Assembly (NCBI RefSeq): GCF_014649695.1
Contig: NZ_BMTN01000005.1
Location: forward strand, 1-64,000
From: Streptomyces kurssanovii
GTDB lineage: Bacteria > Actinomycetota > Actinomycetes > Streptomycetales > Streptomycetaceae
Reading direction: 5' to 3'
Length of the DNA stretch: 64,000 nucleotides
Shown here: positions 42,855 to 51,148 of the stretch, piece by piece
Layout: every line of letters begins with the position of its first letter
Position numbering within the stretch: the stretch's first letter is position 1
Program-made: the position numbers and the translations under genes
The notes under the pieces: model-generated
Database searches by the model: none
Told to the model about the DNA's origin: nothing
What the model saw: only the letters and a program-made list of their open reading frames with translations

Positions 42855-43000
42855 GGCGTGTGCCCTCCCATGCCGCCGCCGGCGAGATGCACGACCACGA
42901 TCAGTACGACGAGCAGGAGCGCGATACCGCCGAGCACCTTCACCCAGCGCGGCGCACCGCCCTCGTCCGGAGGTTCGGGGGCGGCAAGCGGGTCTGTCAT
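42851..43000 (-). CDS. 49-residue single-helix membrane protein coupled to the DUF2269 gene
   Basis: The ATG at 43000 has GAGGA 6 nt upstream. The translation is MTDPLAAPEPPDEGGAPRW, then a long hydrophobic helix (VLGGIALLLVVLIVVVHLAG), then a short Gly/Met/His tail GGMGGHTP. Its TGA overlaps the next ATG (ATGA), the classic sign of translational coupling. The Met/His-rich end could bind copper; that is inference. Confidence 0.7.
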   Translation of the reverse strand: MTDPLAAPEPPDEGGAPRWVKVLGGIALLLVVLIVVVHLAGGGMGGHTP

Positions 43001-43057
43001 GACGGTCCTCATCTGTGGCGGTCATCCACGGCCGGAACCCCGTGCCGCGCTTTTACG

Positions 43058-43070
43058 AGACAGAGTGTCT
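43058..43070. promoter_or_regulatory. AGACA-N3-TGTCT operator with TATAGC box
   Basis: A perfect 5-bp dyad lies between the divergent DUF2269 operon and the TetR gene, and is followed by TATAGC at 43075-43080, a plausible -10 element toward TetR. It is a likely TetR autoregulatory site controlling both directions. Confidence 0.55.
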
Positions 43071-43118
43071 TCACTATAGCCATGCCGTTTCGCACGGGGC
43101 GGGCAGCATACTGAGGGG

Positions 43119-43688
43119 GTGCCCAAGCTGTGGAACGAGACGGTCGAGGAACACCGCCGCGCGGTGCGTGACGCGATCCTGGACGCGACCGCGCGACTGG
43201 TCGCCACGGAGGGTCTGCGGTCGGTGACGATGTCGCAGGTCGCCACGGAGACCGGCATCGGTCGGGCGACGCTCTACAAGTACTTCCCCGACGTCGAATC
43301 GGTGTTGCTGGCGTGGCACGAACGCCAGGTGCACGCGCACGTGGCGCAGCTGGCGGAGGTCAGGGACCGGGAAGGCGCTCCGGTCGAACGGCTCCGGGCG
43401 GTACTGGAGGCGTACGCGTCGATCGCGCACGAGCGTCACGGTGACGAACTGGCGGGCCTGCTCCACCGCGGGGAGCACGTCGCCCGGGCCCACGGGCATC
43501 TTCACGGCATCATCCGCGACCTGCTCGACGAGGGGGCCCGCAGCGGCGGGATCCGCCGCGATGTCGCGACGGACGAGCTGGCGAGCTACTGCCTCCACGC
43601 GCTCACCGCGGCCGGCGGTCTGCGGAGCAAGGCCGCGGTCCGCCGCCTCGTCGCCGTCACTCTGACGGGACTGCGCCCCGAGCACTGA
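43119..43688 (+). CDS. TetR-family transcriptional regulator
   Basis: A 189-aa repressor. The helix-turn-helix is AILDATARLVATEGLRSVTM then SQVATETGIGRATLYKYFPD, and the C-terminal domain is all-helical (TetR_C_11-like). The GTG at 43119 has GAGGG directly upstream. It is divergent from the two small membrane genes (DUF2269 and its partner), which are its likely targets through the AGACA/TGTCT dyad. The inducer is unknown. Confidence 0.88.
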   Translation: MPKLWNETVEEHRRAVRDAILDATARLVATEGLRSVTMSQVATETGIGRATLYKYFPDVESVLLAWHERQVHAHVAQLAEVRDREGAPVERLRAVLEAYASIAHERHGDELAGLLHRGEHVARAHGHLHGIIRDLLDEGARSGGIRRDVATDELASYCLHALTAAGGLRSKAAVRRLVAVTLTGLRPEH

Positions 43689-43760
43689 CCGCTTGCGGCG
43701 ATCGCCGGCACCGACCTTGGGGACCGATGCCCCACCCATGGAGTGATCCGCCCCACACGC

Positions 43761-43787
43761 CGTCACAGCGACCGGCCGCCCGGTGTC
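43761..43787 (+). promoter_or_regulatory. candidate ECF41-type promoter
   Basis: CGTCACA (43761-43767), a 16-bp spacer and TGTC (43784-43787) resemble the ECF41 consensus TGTCACA-N16-CGTC with one mismatch in each box. It lies 42 bp upstream of the oxidoreductase remnant that precedes the ECF41 sigma gene, so it would give autoregulation. Confidence 0.45.
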
Positions 43788-43828
43788 TTGAGGCCGAATC
43801 CCCTCGGCACCGACGCGAAGGAGACACC

Positions 43829-44029
43829 ATGGCCGCGAGCACCGATGTGGTCGTGACCGGCGGCTGCCCCGGCGTCACGGCCGCCGGGCGGGGCGCGACG
43901 CCGGCCACCGCCGAATCGGTGGCCCAGGCGACGCATCGCCGGGCGGTCCGGTCGAATACCGCTGTGGATGCACGCTCGAAGGCCGTCGGCGATCAGGCCC
44001 GGCCGCGAAGGAAAGGGGTCGACAGATGA
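43829..44029 (+). pseudogene. N-terminal remnant of an FAD-dependent oxidoreductase
   Basis: The ATG at 43829 follows AAGGAG and reads ASTDVVVTGGCPGVTAAGRG. This is close to the VVVIGGGYAGVxAAxRL dinucleotide-binding start of the NAD(P)H/FAD oxidoreductases usually encoded before ECF41 sigma genes. Two glycines of the GGG motif are altered, and homology ends after about 25 residues. The frame then runs 40 more codons to a TGA that overlaps the sigma-factor ATG by 4 nt. The internal body has been deleted while the coupling overlap is kept. Confidence 0.55.
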
Positions 44030-44922
44030 GCGACCAGCACGCGGACCCGGCGACCGACACCTTCGTCGCCCACCGCAACCTGCTTTTCACCGTCGCTTAC
44101 GAGATGCTCGGATCGGCCGCCGACGCCGAGGACGTCCTCCAGGAAACCTGGCTGCGGTGGACCAAGGTCGACCTGGAACAGGTCCGTGACCACCGCGCCT
44201 ACCTGGTCCGGATCACGACCCGGCAGGCACTGAACCGGCTGCGCACCATGAAACGCCGCAAAGAGGCCTACGTCGGCCCCTGGCTGCCGGAACCCCTGCT
44301 CACCGCACCCGACGTGGCCGAGGACGTCGAACTCGCCGAGAGCGTGTCGATGGCGATGATGCTCGTCCTGGAAACGCTGTCGCCGACAGAGCGCGCCGTC
44401 TTCGTGCTGCGCGAGGCGTTCGACGTCGGCTACGACGAGATCGCGGCCGCCGTCGACAAGAGCCCCGCAGCCGTCCGCCAGATCGCCCACCGGGCCCGTC
44501 GCCACGTCGACGCCCGCCGCCCCCGGCAGGCGGTCACCCCCGGACAGACCCGGGCCGCCCTGGAGTCCTTCCGGCGCGCGCTGGAATCCGGCGACACCCA
44601 GGAACTCCTCGACGTTCTCGCCCCCGACATCGTCCTGATGAGCGACGGTGGCGGCATCAAGCAGGCCGCGCTGCGGCCGATCATCGGCGCCGACAAGGTG
44701 GCCCGCTTCATGATGGGTGGTCTCGGCAAGAACAAGCGCGTGATCACCGTCTCTCCCACGGTCGTCAACGGCAGCCCGGCACTCCTCGTCCACCTGGACG
44801 GCGAGATCGACGGCATCATGGCGATCAGCGTCGAGGACGCCCTGGTCACGGGCCTCTACTTCGTCCGCAACCCCGAGAAACTGAACCGCGTGGAATCCGA
44901 GACGCCGCTCACCCTGCGCTGA
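44026..44922 (+). CDS. ECF41-family RNA polymerase sigma factor (SigJ-like)
   Basis: A 298-aa sigma factor. Region 2 is FVAHRNLLFTVAYEMLGSAADAEDVLQETWLRW. Region 4 is LSPTERAVFVLREAFDVGYDEIAAAVDKSPAAVRQIAHRARRHV. A C-terminal SnoaL-like domain (about 175-290) ends with the YFVRNPEKLNRV motif typical of ECF41. In this family the C-terminal domain replaces a separate anti-sigma factor. Partner genes are normally an oxidoreductase, epimerase or carboxymuconolactone decarboxylase. Here only a truncated oxidoreductase remnant remains, overlapping the start codon. Confidence 0.93.
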   Translation: MSDQHADPATDTFVAHRNLLFTVAYEMLGSAADAEDVLQETWLRWTKVDLEQVRDHRAYLVRITTRQALNRLRTMKRRKEAYVGPWLPEPLLTAPDVAEDVELAESVSMAMMLVLETLSPTERAVFVLREAFDVGYDEIAAAVDKSPAAVRQIAHRARRHVDARRPRQAVTPGQTRAALESFRRALESGDTQELLDVLAPDIVLMSDGGGIKQAALRPIIGADKVARFMMGGLGKNKRVITVSPTVVNGSPALLVHLDGEIDGIMAISVEDALVTGLYFVRNPEKLNRVESETPLTLR

Positions 44923-44958
44923 ACACCGCGGCCGAGCCTTGCCGTCGAAGCGGCGGCC

Positions 44959-44988
44959 GCCCCGGCCGGCGCCGGACCCGGCCGGGGC
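44959..44988. terminator. terminator hairpin after the sigma-factor gene
   Basis: GCCCCGGCCGG (44959-44969) pairs perfectly with CCGGCCGGGGC (44978-44988), 36 bp past the stop codon. Confidence 0.7.
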
Positions 44989-45071
44989 AGCCGGTGCCGT
45001 CGGCCCCGGTCCCCTCGGCCGGGGAACAGCGGGGGCGGCAGCGCCGCCCCCGCTCCGGGGAGCCTCCGCCG

Positions 45072-45707
45072 TCAGTTCTTGCCGAGCAGCTCGTTCATGC
45101 GCGTGATCTCGGCACTCTGGGAGGTGACGATGTCGCCGGCCATGTCCTTGGCCGCCCGGTAGGAGCCGTCGGCCTGTTCGGTCCTCGCCATGTCGACGGC
45201 ACCTTCGTGGTGCTTGACCATCATCTCGAGGAACGCGGTGTCGAAGGCCTCCCCCGACGCCTTCTCCAGCTCCGCCATCTCCTGGGGCGTCATCATCCCG
45301 GACATGGAGTGACCGGCGTGCTCGCCGCTCTCGTCCTCCTTGGGAACGTCCTCGCCCCACGAGGTGAGCCACCCGGACAGGGTCTTGATCTCCGGGTCCT
45401 GCGCCTTCTTGATCTCGGCGGCCAGCGCCTTGACGTCCGCGGAACCCGCGCGGGTCGCCGCCAGGTCCGCCATCTCCACGGCCTGCCGGTGGTGCGGGAT
45501 CATCCCCTGCGCGAAGGCCACATCGGCGGCGTTGTGCTCGCCGTCCCGGGCGGAGGCCGACGCCGCGGTGCCGGGCGCCGAGGGCGCGTGGCCGCCGTGG
45601 CCGGAGGAGCTGTCGTCTCCGCCGCCGCAAGCGGCGAGCAGGACGGCGGCGGTGGCCGCGGCTGCGACAGCGGCGGCACGACGGATCATGGAACGGTGTG
45701 CGGTCAT
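45072..45707 (-). CDS. DUF305 lipoprotein
   Basis: A 211-aa exported lipoprotein. The lipobox is LLAAC with Cys27, and a Gly/His-rich linker follows. Two DUF305 motifs are present: FAQGMIPHHRQAVEMADLA and FLEMMVKHHEGAVDMARTE, with the paired histidines expected to bind metal, often linked to copper. The ATG at 45707 opens the signal peptide. A DUF6153 gene lies 87 bp upstream on the same strand, a common Streptomyces pairing, so they probably form one operon. Confidence 0.9.
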   Translation of the reverse strand: MTAHRSMIRRAAAVAAAATAAVLLAACGGGDDSSSGHGGHAPSAPGTAASASARDGEHNAADVAFAQGMIPHHRQAVEMADLAATRAGSADVKALAAEIKKAQDPEIKTLSGWLTSWGEDVPKEDESGEHAGHSMSGMMTPQEMAELEKASGEAFDTAFLEMMVKHHEGAVDMARTEQADGSYRAAKDMAGDIVTSQSAEITRMNELLGKN

Positions 45708-45794
45708 GGTGGTGCTACTCCTGTGAAGGTGCTTCGATCGGGCATCGCTCGCACGGCGGCACCGGCCGGGAAGACCGGCGCGCCGAGGGTTGCC

Positions 45795-46214
45795 CTATAT
45801 GCGCAGGAGTTGCAGTTCACTCAGTGACGGCGGGGCGCGGACGCCTGGAGCCGCATCGAACGCAGCTGCCGGATGATCCGCGGCGGGCGCCGTACAGACC
45901 GCTGACGGCACGAGGGCGGGAAGTGCGGGGGCCGCGCTCGTGCCGCTCGCGGCGCAGGTCTCGTCGGCGTGCGAGAGATGCCCGCTCCCACCGTTGTGGT
46001 CGTCCCCGTGTACGCAGTCACAACCGGCCGAGTCGTCGTGCACCTCGGCGGGAGCCGTCGGAGCGGCGGTGATCGACACCGTGCCGGTGGCAGCGAAGGC
46101 GGTACCCGGCGCCAGTCCGTGCATGGCCACTACACCGAGAAGGACGGCCAGCACCAGCATCACGTAGGCGCGGGCCCTGGAGGGGCCGACCTCGCGGCGG
46201 GTGTGCTGACTCAT
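45795..46214 (-). CDS. DUF6153-like exported or membrane protein
   Basis: A 139-aa protein with an N-terminal hydrophobic helix (ARAYVMLVLAVLLGVVAMHGL) and an extracytoplasmic region rich in Cys and His (CDCVHGDDHNGGSGHLSHADETC). This is compatible with metal binding. It precedes the DUF305 lipoprotein gene. The metal role is inference from composition and neighbour. Confidence 0.75.
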   Translation of the reverse strand: MSQHTRREVGPSRARAYVMLVLAVLLGVVAMHGLAPGTAFAATGTVSITAAPTAPAEVHDDSAGCDCVHGDDHNGGSGHLSHADETCAASGTSAAPALPALVPSAVCTAPAADHPAAAFDAAPGVRAPPSLSELQLLRI

Positions 46215-46593
46215 GCCCGCATCCTAACCAGCCACGCTCCGCCACGCGTCGAGCACGGCAGCGCCGAGCACCGCACCACCGGGCCGCGGAGCACCACACC
46301 TCCGAGCACCGCACAGCACCGCCGGCGTCGTTCTGCGCCGAAGCGCCCGGCGGTCACCCCGGCGGCCTCGGACGCCGGTTCCGGGACACCGGAGATCAGG
46401 CCGGTGGTCAGCGGGCAGAAGCCCAGGACCTTCTGGGGGCATACGCCGCCGCGGTTCGGTGTGCCCGGGTCGCTCACCGAGCCGCAGCGGCAGTGACTCC
46501 GTTTCCGTGGCCGGGCCGACCGCCGGAACCTGCCGCCCCACAGCTCACCGACGCCCGGCCGGCCTTCGGCCGGAGGAACGGCGGCCCGGAGCG

Positions 46594-46956
46594 CTAGCGC
46601 GTATCCCGCTCCGCTTCCTCCGCCGCCTCGGCGACGCGCTTGATGTTCGCCAGGCGCCGATCCCAGTCGGCAGCGAGCGCGGCCATCCATCGCGCCGTCG
46701 CGTCCAGCGCCGTGGGCCGCACCGCGTACCGCACCTCGCGCCCCACCCGGGTCCCGGAGACCAGCCCGGCGGCGTCCAGCACGGCGAGGTGTTTGACCAC
46801 CGCCTGCCGCGACACGGGAAGTTGCTCGGCGAGCGTCGTCGCGGTGGCCTCACCCTTCGCGGCGAGCAGTTCCAGCAGTTGACGTCGCGTCGGGTCGGCC
46901 AGCGCGACGAGCACGCTGTCGACGGCCTCCCCGGTGCCACGAGCTCCGTCCGTCAC
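46594..46956 (-). CDS. ArsR-family winged-helix regulator
   Basis: A 120-aa repressor with LADPTRRQLLELLAAKGEAT, TTLAEQLPVSRQAVVKHLAV (recognition helix) and a wing VSGTRVGREVRYAVRPTAL. No metal-binding CxC motif is seen, so it belongs to the non-metal subgroup often paired with AHSA1/SRPBCC proteins. The GTG at 46956 overlaps the stop of the upstream SRPBCC gene by four bases, so the two are translationally coupled. Twin operator-like palindromes lie upstream of the operon. Confidence 0.9.
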   Translation of the reverse strand: MTDGARGTGEAVDSVLVALADPTRRQLLELLAAKGEATATTLAEQLPVSRQAVVKHLAVLDAAGLVSGTRVGREVRYAVRPTALDATARWMAALAADWDRRLANIKRVAEAAEEAERDTR

Positions 46957-47399
46957 GCGGACGGCTGCTCGGCGCGCGTCTTGAGCGCGTCGAGCTCCAG
47001 GGGCCAGCCCTCGCTGTGGTCCTTCCTGTTCTGGCTGCGCAGTTCCTGGGACCCGGCCAGCGCCGCGAACCCGCTCTCGACGACGTGCAGCCGCGTCTGC
47101 CCGCCCTCCTGGGTCAACGTGAACTCCACGAGGGTGCTGTTGTCCTCGCGCAGTTCCTCGCCGGGGAACGCGCTGGTCCAGCGGTACGCCAGGTACGTGG
47201 GCGGCTCGACCTTCTCGACCCGCACCGGGAAGTCACCGTGCTCGGCGTTCTTGGCCACCATCGACTCACCTTCCCTGGCCACGGTGCCGGGCAGGCTCGC
47301 CTTGTCGGCCACCCAGAACCCGGGCTGCGCCACCAGCGACCAGACCCGCTCCAGCGGTGCCGCGATGAGGGTCTCGCTTTCGATCCTGTCCTCGCTCAT
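46953..47399 (-). CDS. SRPBCC/AHSA1-domain protein
   Basis: A 148-aa START-like hydrophobic-pocket protein. IESETLIAAPLERVWSLVAQPGFW is the AHSA1 start, followed by YRWTSAFPGEELREDNSTLVEFTL and the C-terminal helix HSEGWPLELDALKTRAE. Such proteins bind hydrophobic ligands; the ligand here is unknown. The ATG at 47399 has AAGGAG 7 nt upstream. It is the first gene of an operon with ArsR. Confidence 0.88.
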   Translation of the reverse strand: MSEDRIESETLIAAPLERVWSLVAQPGFWVADKASLPGTVAREGESMVAKNAEHGDFPVRVEKVEPPTYLAYRWTSAFPGEELREDNSTLVEFTLTQEGGQTRLHVVESGFAALAGSQELRSQNRKDHSEGWPLELDALKTRAEQPSA

Positions 47400-47431
47400 G
47401 AGGGGGCTCCTTGTTCGCTTCCGCCATCAGA

Positions 47432-47484
47432 TGCAACCCCAGAGTTGCACATCAGAATATGAGGCGCAACCCACAGGTTGCGCC
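47432..47484. promoter_or_regulatory. twin GCAAC/GTTGC palindromes controlling the ArsR operon
   Basis: TGCAAC-N6-GTTGCA (47432-47449) and GGCGCAACC-N4-GGTTGCGCC (47463-47484) share GCAACC/GGTTGC cores and are spaced about three helical turns apart. The first site begins 33 bp upstream of the SRPBCC start. They are probable binding sites of the ArsR repressor. The remaining 47485-47762 region shows nothing convincing. Confidence 0.6.
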
Positions 47485-47762
47485 ATGCGCGGTGCTCGCC
47501 CGCCCCGCGCCGAGCCGGAGGAGGAAGCCAAGCCACCCCGTGACAGGCCGACACCGAGGAGCCTCGGGGTGTCCTCGCCGAGCGATATGAGGTCGAGCTA
47601 CGCGCGGCGTGTCACGGCGACGGCCGCCCCCACGGCGAGACGACGGCGAGTGGCACCACATCGGGCAGGGTGCGCCCGTAGGTCGAGCCGGACAGCCTTC
47701 GGCGACCGGCCGGCTCCGCTGTGCGAGTGGCTGCCGCACCCACGAGACGGCAGTCTTGATGT

Positions 47763-47987
47763 GTGGGTAGGGCGTCGATCGTCGTGCACCGGCCGTCACC
47801 GTCGGGCGGCCGGCGGGTGACGGTGCACCTGTCCGGCAGGGACGAGATCCTGGGCACCGCCTACTCCGATCACGACCTGGTGGTCTTCCTCGAGGCCGCC
47901 GGAATCGACGACCCGGACGCGGTGATCGACGACCCGGGCATGGTGGAGTGGCGCGGCGGCCGGGCCCACGAGTGGACCGCCGCCTGA
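47763..47987 (+). CDS. small hypothetical protein
   Basis: A 74-aa acidic protein. After a basic first 20 residues, RRVTVHLSGRDEILGTAYSD then HDLVVFLEAAGI and EWRGGRAHEW look like a conserved Streptomyces small protein. I cannot name the family. The GTG at 47763 is the longest start; a later GTG at 47784 is possible. No ribosome site is clear. Confidence 0.55.
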   Translation: MGRASIVVHRPSPSGGRRVTVHLSGRDEILGTAYSDHDLVVFLEAAGIDDPDAVIDDPGMVEWRGGRAHEWTAA

Positions 47988-48084
47988 CCCACACCGCGCT
48001 GACCTGGAACTGCGAGGCGGATACGGCTCCGAGGGATTCGGACACGGCCCCGACTCGCAGGGACACCTGTGAAGGAGGACGGCT

Positions 48085-48543
48085 GTGCGTGCGCGGGATC
48101 TTGCGGAGGCGTATCCGTTCGTGACCACCGACGACGGGGCGATGGACGCGGCCAGGATGCTGGCCGAGCGGTCGCTGCCGGCCCTTCTCGTCCTCGACGC
48201 CGACGGGCATCCCTACGCCATCGTGCCGGGTTCCCAGCTCGTGCGGCAGCTCGTGCCGCACTACGTCCTCGATGATCCGCGGCTCGCGGCTGTCGTCGAC
48301 GAGCGGCCCGACGCCGATGTGACCGAGCGGCTGGCAGGGCTCACCGCCGCGGAATGGGCGCCCCGGAGTGCTTTCCCGCCGCCGGTCGTAGGACCTGACG
48401 CCCGTCCGATGGAGGTCGCCGCACTGATGGCCCGCACGCGGAGTCCGCTGGTCGCGGTGATCGAGCGCGACGCCGACGGTGTGCGCCTGCTGGGCACGGT
48501 CACGGCCGCCCGTCTCATGGCGCACTTCATCGGGGGTACGTGA
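48085..48543 (+). CDS. CBS-domain pair protein
   Basis: A 152-aa stand-alone CBS pair. The first CBS motif (ARDLAEAYPFVTTDDGAMDA...LPALLVLDADGHPYAIVPGSQL) and the second (VVGPDARPMEVAALMARTRS...GTVTAARLMAHFI) form one Bateman module that would bind adenosine nucleotides. Its partner is unknown. The GTG at 48085 has AAGGAGG 7 nt upstream. Confidence 0.85.
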   Translation: MRARDLAEAYPFVTTDDGAMDAARMLAERSLPALLVLDADGHPYAIVPGSQLVRQLVPHYVLDDPRLAAVVDERPDADVTERLAGLTAAEWAPRSAFPPPVVGPDARPMEVAALMARTRSPLVAVIERDADGVRLLGTVTAARLMAHFIGGT

Positions 48544-48667
48544 AGCAGGCGGACGGGTCTCGTCGCGCACCAAGGGCAGCGGTCCATCCGCCCGTTGCAC
48601 GATCCGGGCACGCCCAGCCCGCTCGACGTGCTGCAGCGGGCCGGCGGCCGGAGCCAGGTCGGGACAC

Positions 48668-48698
48668 TTGACCTCAAGCGTGGCTGAGGTTTCAGGAT
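48668..48698 (+). promoter_or_regulatory. MerR/SoxR-type promoter with 19-bp spacer
   Basis: TTGACC (48668-48673), a 19-bp spacer and CAGGAT (48693-48698) form an over-spaced promoter of the kind MerR-family activators untwist. The box CCTCAAGCGTGGCTGAGG (48672-48689) has the same 18-bp length and CCTCAAG...TGAGG ends as the SoxR box. The ATG of the next gene lies 7 nt after the -10 element. Confidence 0.6.
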
Positions 48699-48704
48699 CG
48701 AGTC

Positions 48705-49106
48705 ATGACAGGACAGGACGACGACATCCTTCTCTTCCGCAACACGATGCGCATCACTGACGGCCACCTGGAGAGCTTCCGCAGCGCCGTCACCAGAGCC
48801 GTGGACTTCGCACAGCGGCACGGGCCGCAGCTGATGGTGCAGACGTTCGTGGACGAGGGACGGATGCTCGCGCACAGCTTCCAGCTCTACCGTGACTCCG
48901 ACGCCGTCCGCCTGCACTGGAAGCTCGCGGACCCGTACATCCAGGAGGTCATGGAGCACTGCCGGGTGGAGCACTTCGAGGTGTTCGGCGAGCCGGACGC
49001 CGACGTGGCGGCCGGACTGCGCTCGGCGCTCGGCGAGCACGGCGAGCTCAGGTTCTCCCCCCGCCTTGCGGGCTTCGACCGCTTCACCCCGGCGCCTCCG
49101 GCGTAG
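48705..49106 (+). CDS. small ABM-superfamily-like protein, probably leaderless
   Basis: A 133-aa protein with ILLFRNTMRITDGHLESFRSAV and LMVQTFVDEGRMLAHSFQLY strands and helices of a dimeric alpha+beta barrel, like small quinol-type monooxygenases. There is no ribosome site upstream of the ATG at 48705, and the predicted transcription start coincides with the ATG, so translation is probably leaderless. The upstream MerR/SoxR-type promoter suggests redox-cycler control; small monooxygenases are known members of actinomycete SoxR regulons. Confidence 0.7.
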   Translation: MTGQDDDILLFRNTMRITDGHLESFRSAVTRAVDFAQRHGPQLMVQTFVDEGRMLAHSFQLYRDSDAVRLHWKLADPYIQEVMEHCRVEHFEVFGEPDADVAAGLRSALGEHGELRFSPRLAGFDRFTPAPPA

Positions 49107-49129
49107 TCGGCATAGTCGGCGTAGTCGGC
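49103..49129. repeat. three tandem 9-bp repeats at a stop codon
   Basis: (G/A)TAGTCGGC occurs three times in a row, beginning at the stop codon of the ABM-like gene, so two further in-phase TAG codons follow it. Confidence 0.8.
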
Positions 49130-49198
49130 GTCTCTGGACGGGCCGGGGCGCGACGCTGCCCACCGTGAGGGCTCCCCCGTCGGCCGCTGCGGCCTTGT

Positions 49199-50242
49199 TC
49201 AGCCGCCCGCTTCCACCGATGTGCGGGCACGCCGTGGCGGCCGGCTGGAACCGCGGACGACCAGGCGCGTGGGGACGGTGACAGTACGGGCCCGGGACCG
49301 GTCGCCGTCCAGGCGGGCGAGGGCGGTCCGGGCCGCCGCTTCGCCGATGGCGGCCGGATCCTGCGCCACGACGGTCAACGCCGGTTCGAGCACCTCGGCC
49401 AGCGGAAGGTCGTCGAAGGCGACCAGGGCGACGTCCTTCCGGCCGGCGCGCGTCAGTTGGGCGACCACACCCATGGCCACGATGTTGTTGCCGGCGAACA
49501 GGGCGGTGGGCGGATCGGCGAGGCCCAGCAGTCGGGTGGTCGCGGCAGCCGCGGTCTCCTGGCCGTGGGCGCCGGTCACCAGAGTGCGGTCGTAGGGCAG
49601 TCCCGCTTCCTCCAGCGCCGAGGTGTAACCGGCGAGCCGCTCACGCCGGGTGTAGAGCTTCGCGGGCAGGTCACCGATGAAGCCGATGCGCCGGTGGCCT
49701 TGCGCGACGAGATGGGAGACGCCCTCGTGGACGCCGGTCCGGTTGGAGCTGACGACGCAGTCGGTGGACAGGCCGACCCCGGGGCGGTCGAGGAACACGA
49801 TCGGCAGGCCGGCCGCGCGGGGCACCTTGAGGTGGCGGTGGTCGGCGCCGAACGCCGGGACCACCATCAGGATGCTGACACGACGGGCCAGGAAGGTCTC
49901 GGTCAGCACCCGTTCCCGTTCGGGATCCTCGGCGGACGAGCCCATGAGCAACGTCAGCCCGCGGCTGCGCACCGCGTCCTCCATCCCGCCGGCGACCGTT
50001 CCGAAGAACGGGTTGCCCAGGTCCGGCACGACCAGGCCCACGGTGGTGTCGGGGCCTCCTACGCGGATGTTCCGGGCCATCAGGTTGGGCTGGAAGCCGA
50101 GTTTCGCCACCGCCGCGTGGACGCGCTCCCGGGTCTGCGGGGAACTCGGTCCGTCCTCGTTGAGCACCCGGGAGACCGTCTTGGCGCTGACACCCACTTC
50201 CCGGGCGACGTCGGCCAGTGTGGGGCGGCGGGTCGCGGCCAT
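49199..50242 (-). CDS. LacI-family regulator of the fructan locus
   Basis: A 347-aa repressor. The helix-turn-helix and hinge read TLADVAREVGVSAKTVSRVL, and a full periplasmic-binding-like effector domain ends in the PTRLVVRGSS tail. It is the last gene of the transporter operon, 73 bp after the ATPase. The four TGTCATCG-type operators near the transporter, kinase and GH32 genes are its probable targets. The effector is presumably fructose or a phosphorylated derivative; this is inference. The start ATG at 50242 fits the family N-terminus (MAATRRPTLADVA). Confidence 0.9.
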   Translation of the reverse strand: MAATRRPTLADVAREVGVSAKTVSRVLNEDGPSSPQTRERVHAAVAKLGFQPNLMARNIRVGGPDTTVGLVVPDLGNPFFGTVAGGMEDAVRSRGLTLLMGSSAEDPERERVLTETFLARRVSILMVVPAFGADHRHLKVPRAAGLPIVFLDRPGVGLSTDCVVSSNRTGVHEGVSHLVAQGHRRIGFIGDLPAKLYTRRERLAGYTSALEEAGLPYDRTLVTGAHGQETAAAATTRLLGLADPPTALFAGNNIVAMGVVAQLTRAGRKDVALVAFDDLPLAEVLEPALTVVAQDPAAIGEAAARTALARLDGDRSRARTVTVPTRLVVRGSSRPPRRARTSVEAGG

Positions 50243-50315
50243 GTACCACCGTTCCTGTGCGTTCGCCGGGCCCGGCCCGTCCCGGCCGGGCCCGCTGTCT
50301 TCTCTGAGTGCTGAC

Positions 50316-51148
50316 TCAGTGGGCTGACACGCCTGCCGCCCTGGCGGCGTCGGCGTCGGTGACGACGGTACCTCCGTCGCTCTTCACCGTGAGCGCCCCG
50401 GTCATGATGGCGACCACCTCGGCCATGGAGTGGTCGGAGGGCTTGATCAGTGCCTCGCGCCGCCCGAGCCGGTGGACATGAATCCGGTCGGCGATCTCGA
50501 ACACGTGGGGCATGTTGTGACTGATCAGGACGACGGGCATGCCCTTGTCGCGGACCCGGCGGATGAGGTCGAGCACCTGTCCCGACTCCCTGACGCCCAG
50601 CGCCGCCGTGGGCTCGTCCATCACGACGACGCTCCTGGCCCAGGCCACGGCGCGGGCGACGGCCACGGCCTGGCGCTGGCCGCCGGAGAGGGTCTCCACC
50701 GCCTGGGTGAGCGACCGCAGCCCGATCTTCAGATCGGCCATGTGGGCGGCGGCCTCCTCCCTCATCCGCTTCTTGTCGAGCAGGCGGAACGCGCTGCCGA
50801 GGACGCCGGGGCGGCGCAGTTCCCGCCCGAGGAACATGTTGGAGGCGATGTCCATGGAGGCCGCGACGGCAAGGTCCTGGTACACGGTTTCGATGCCGTG
50901 CTCGCGTGCGCTCTGCGGGCCGCTGAACCGGATGGGCTTCCCGCCCAGTCTGATCTCGCCCTCGTCGGGGACGATCGCACCGGTCAGCGCCTTGATCAGA
51001 CTGGTCTTGCCGGCTCCGTTGTCGCCGATGACAGCGAGGACCTCACCGGGCATGAGGTCGAAGTCGGCACCGTCGATGGCGGTCACATGGCCGTACTTCT
51101 TGACCAGGCCGCGGGCCTGGAGGACGGGGGTCGCGGACGTGTCGGTGC

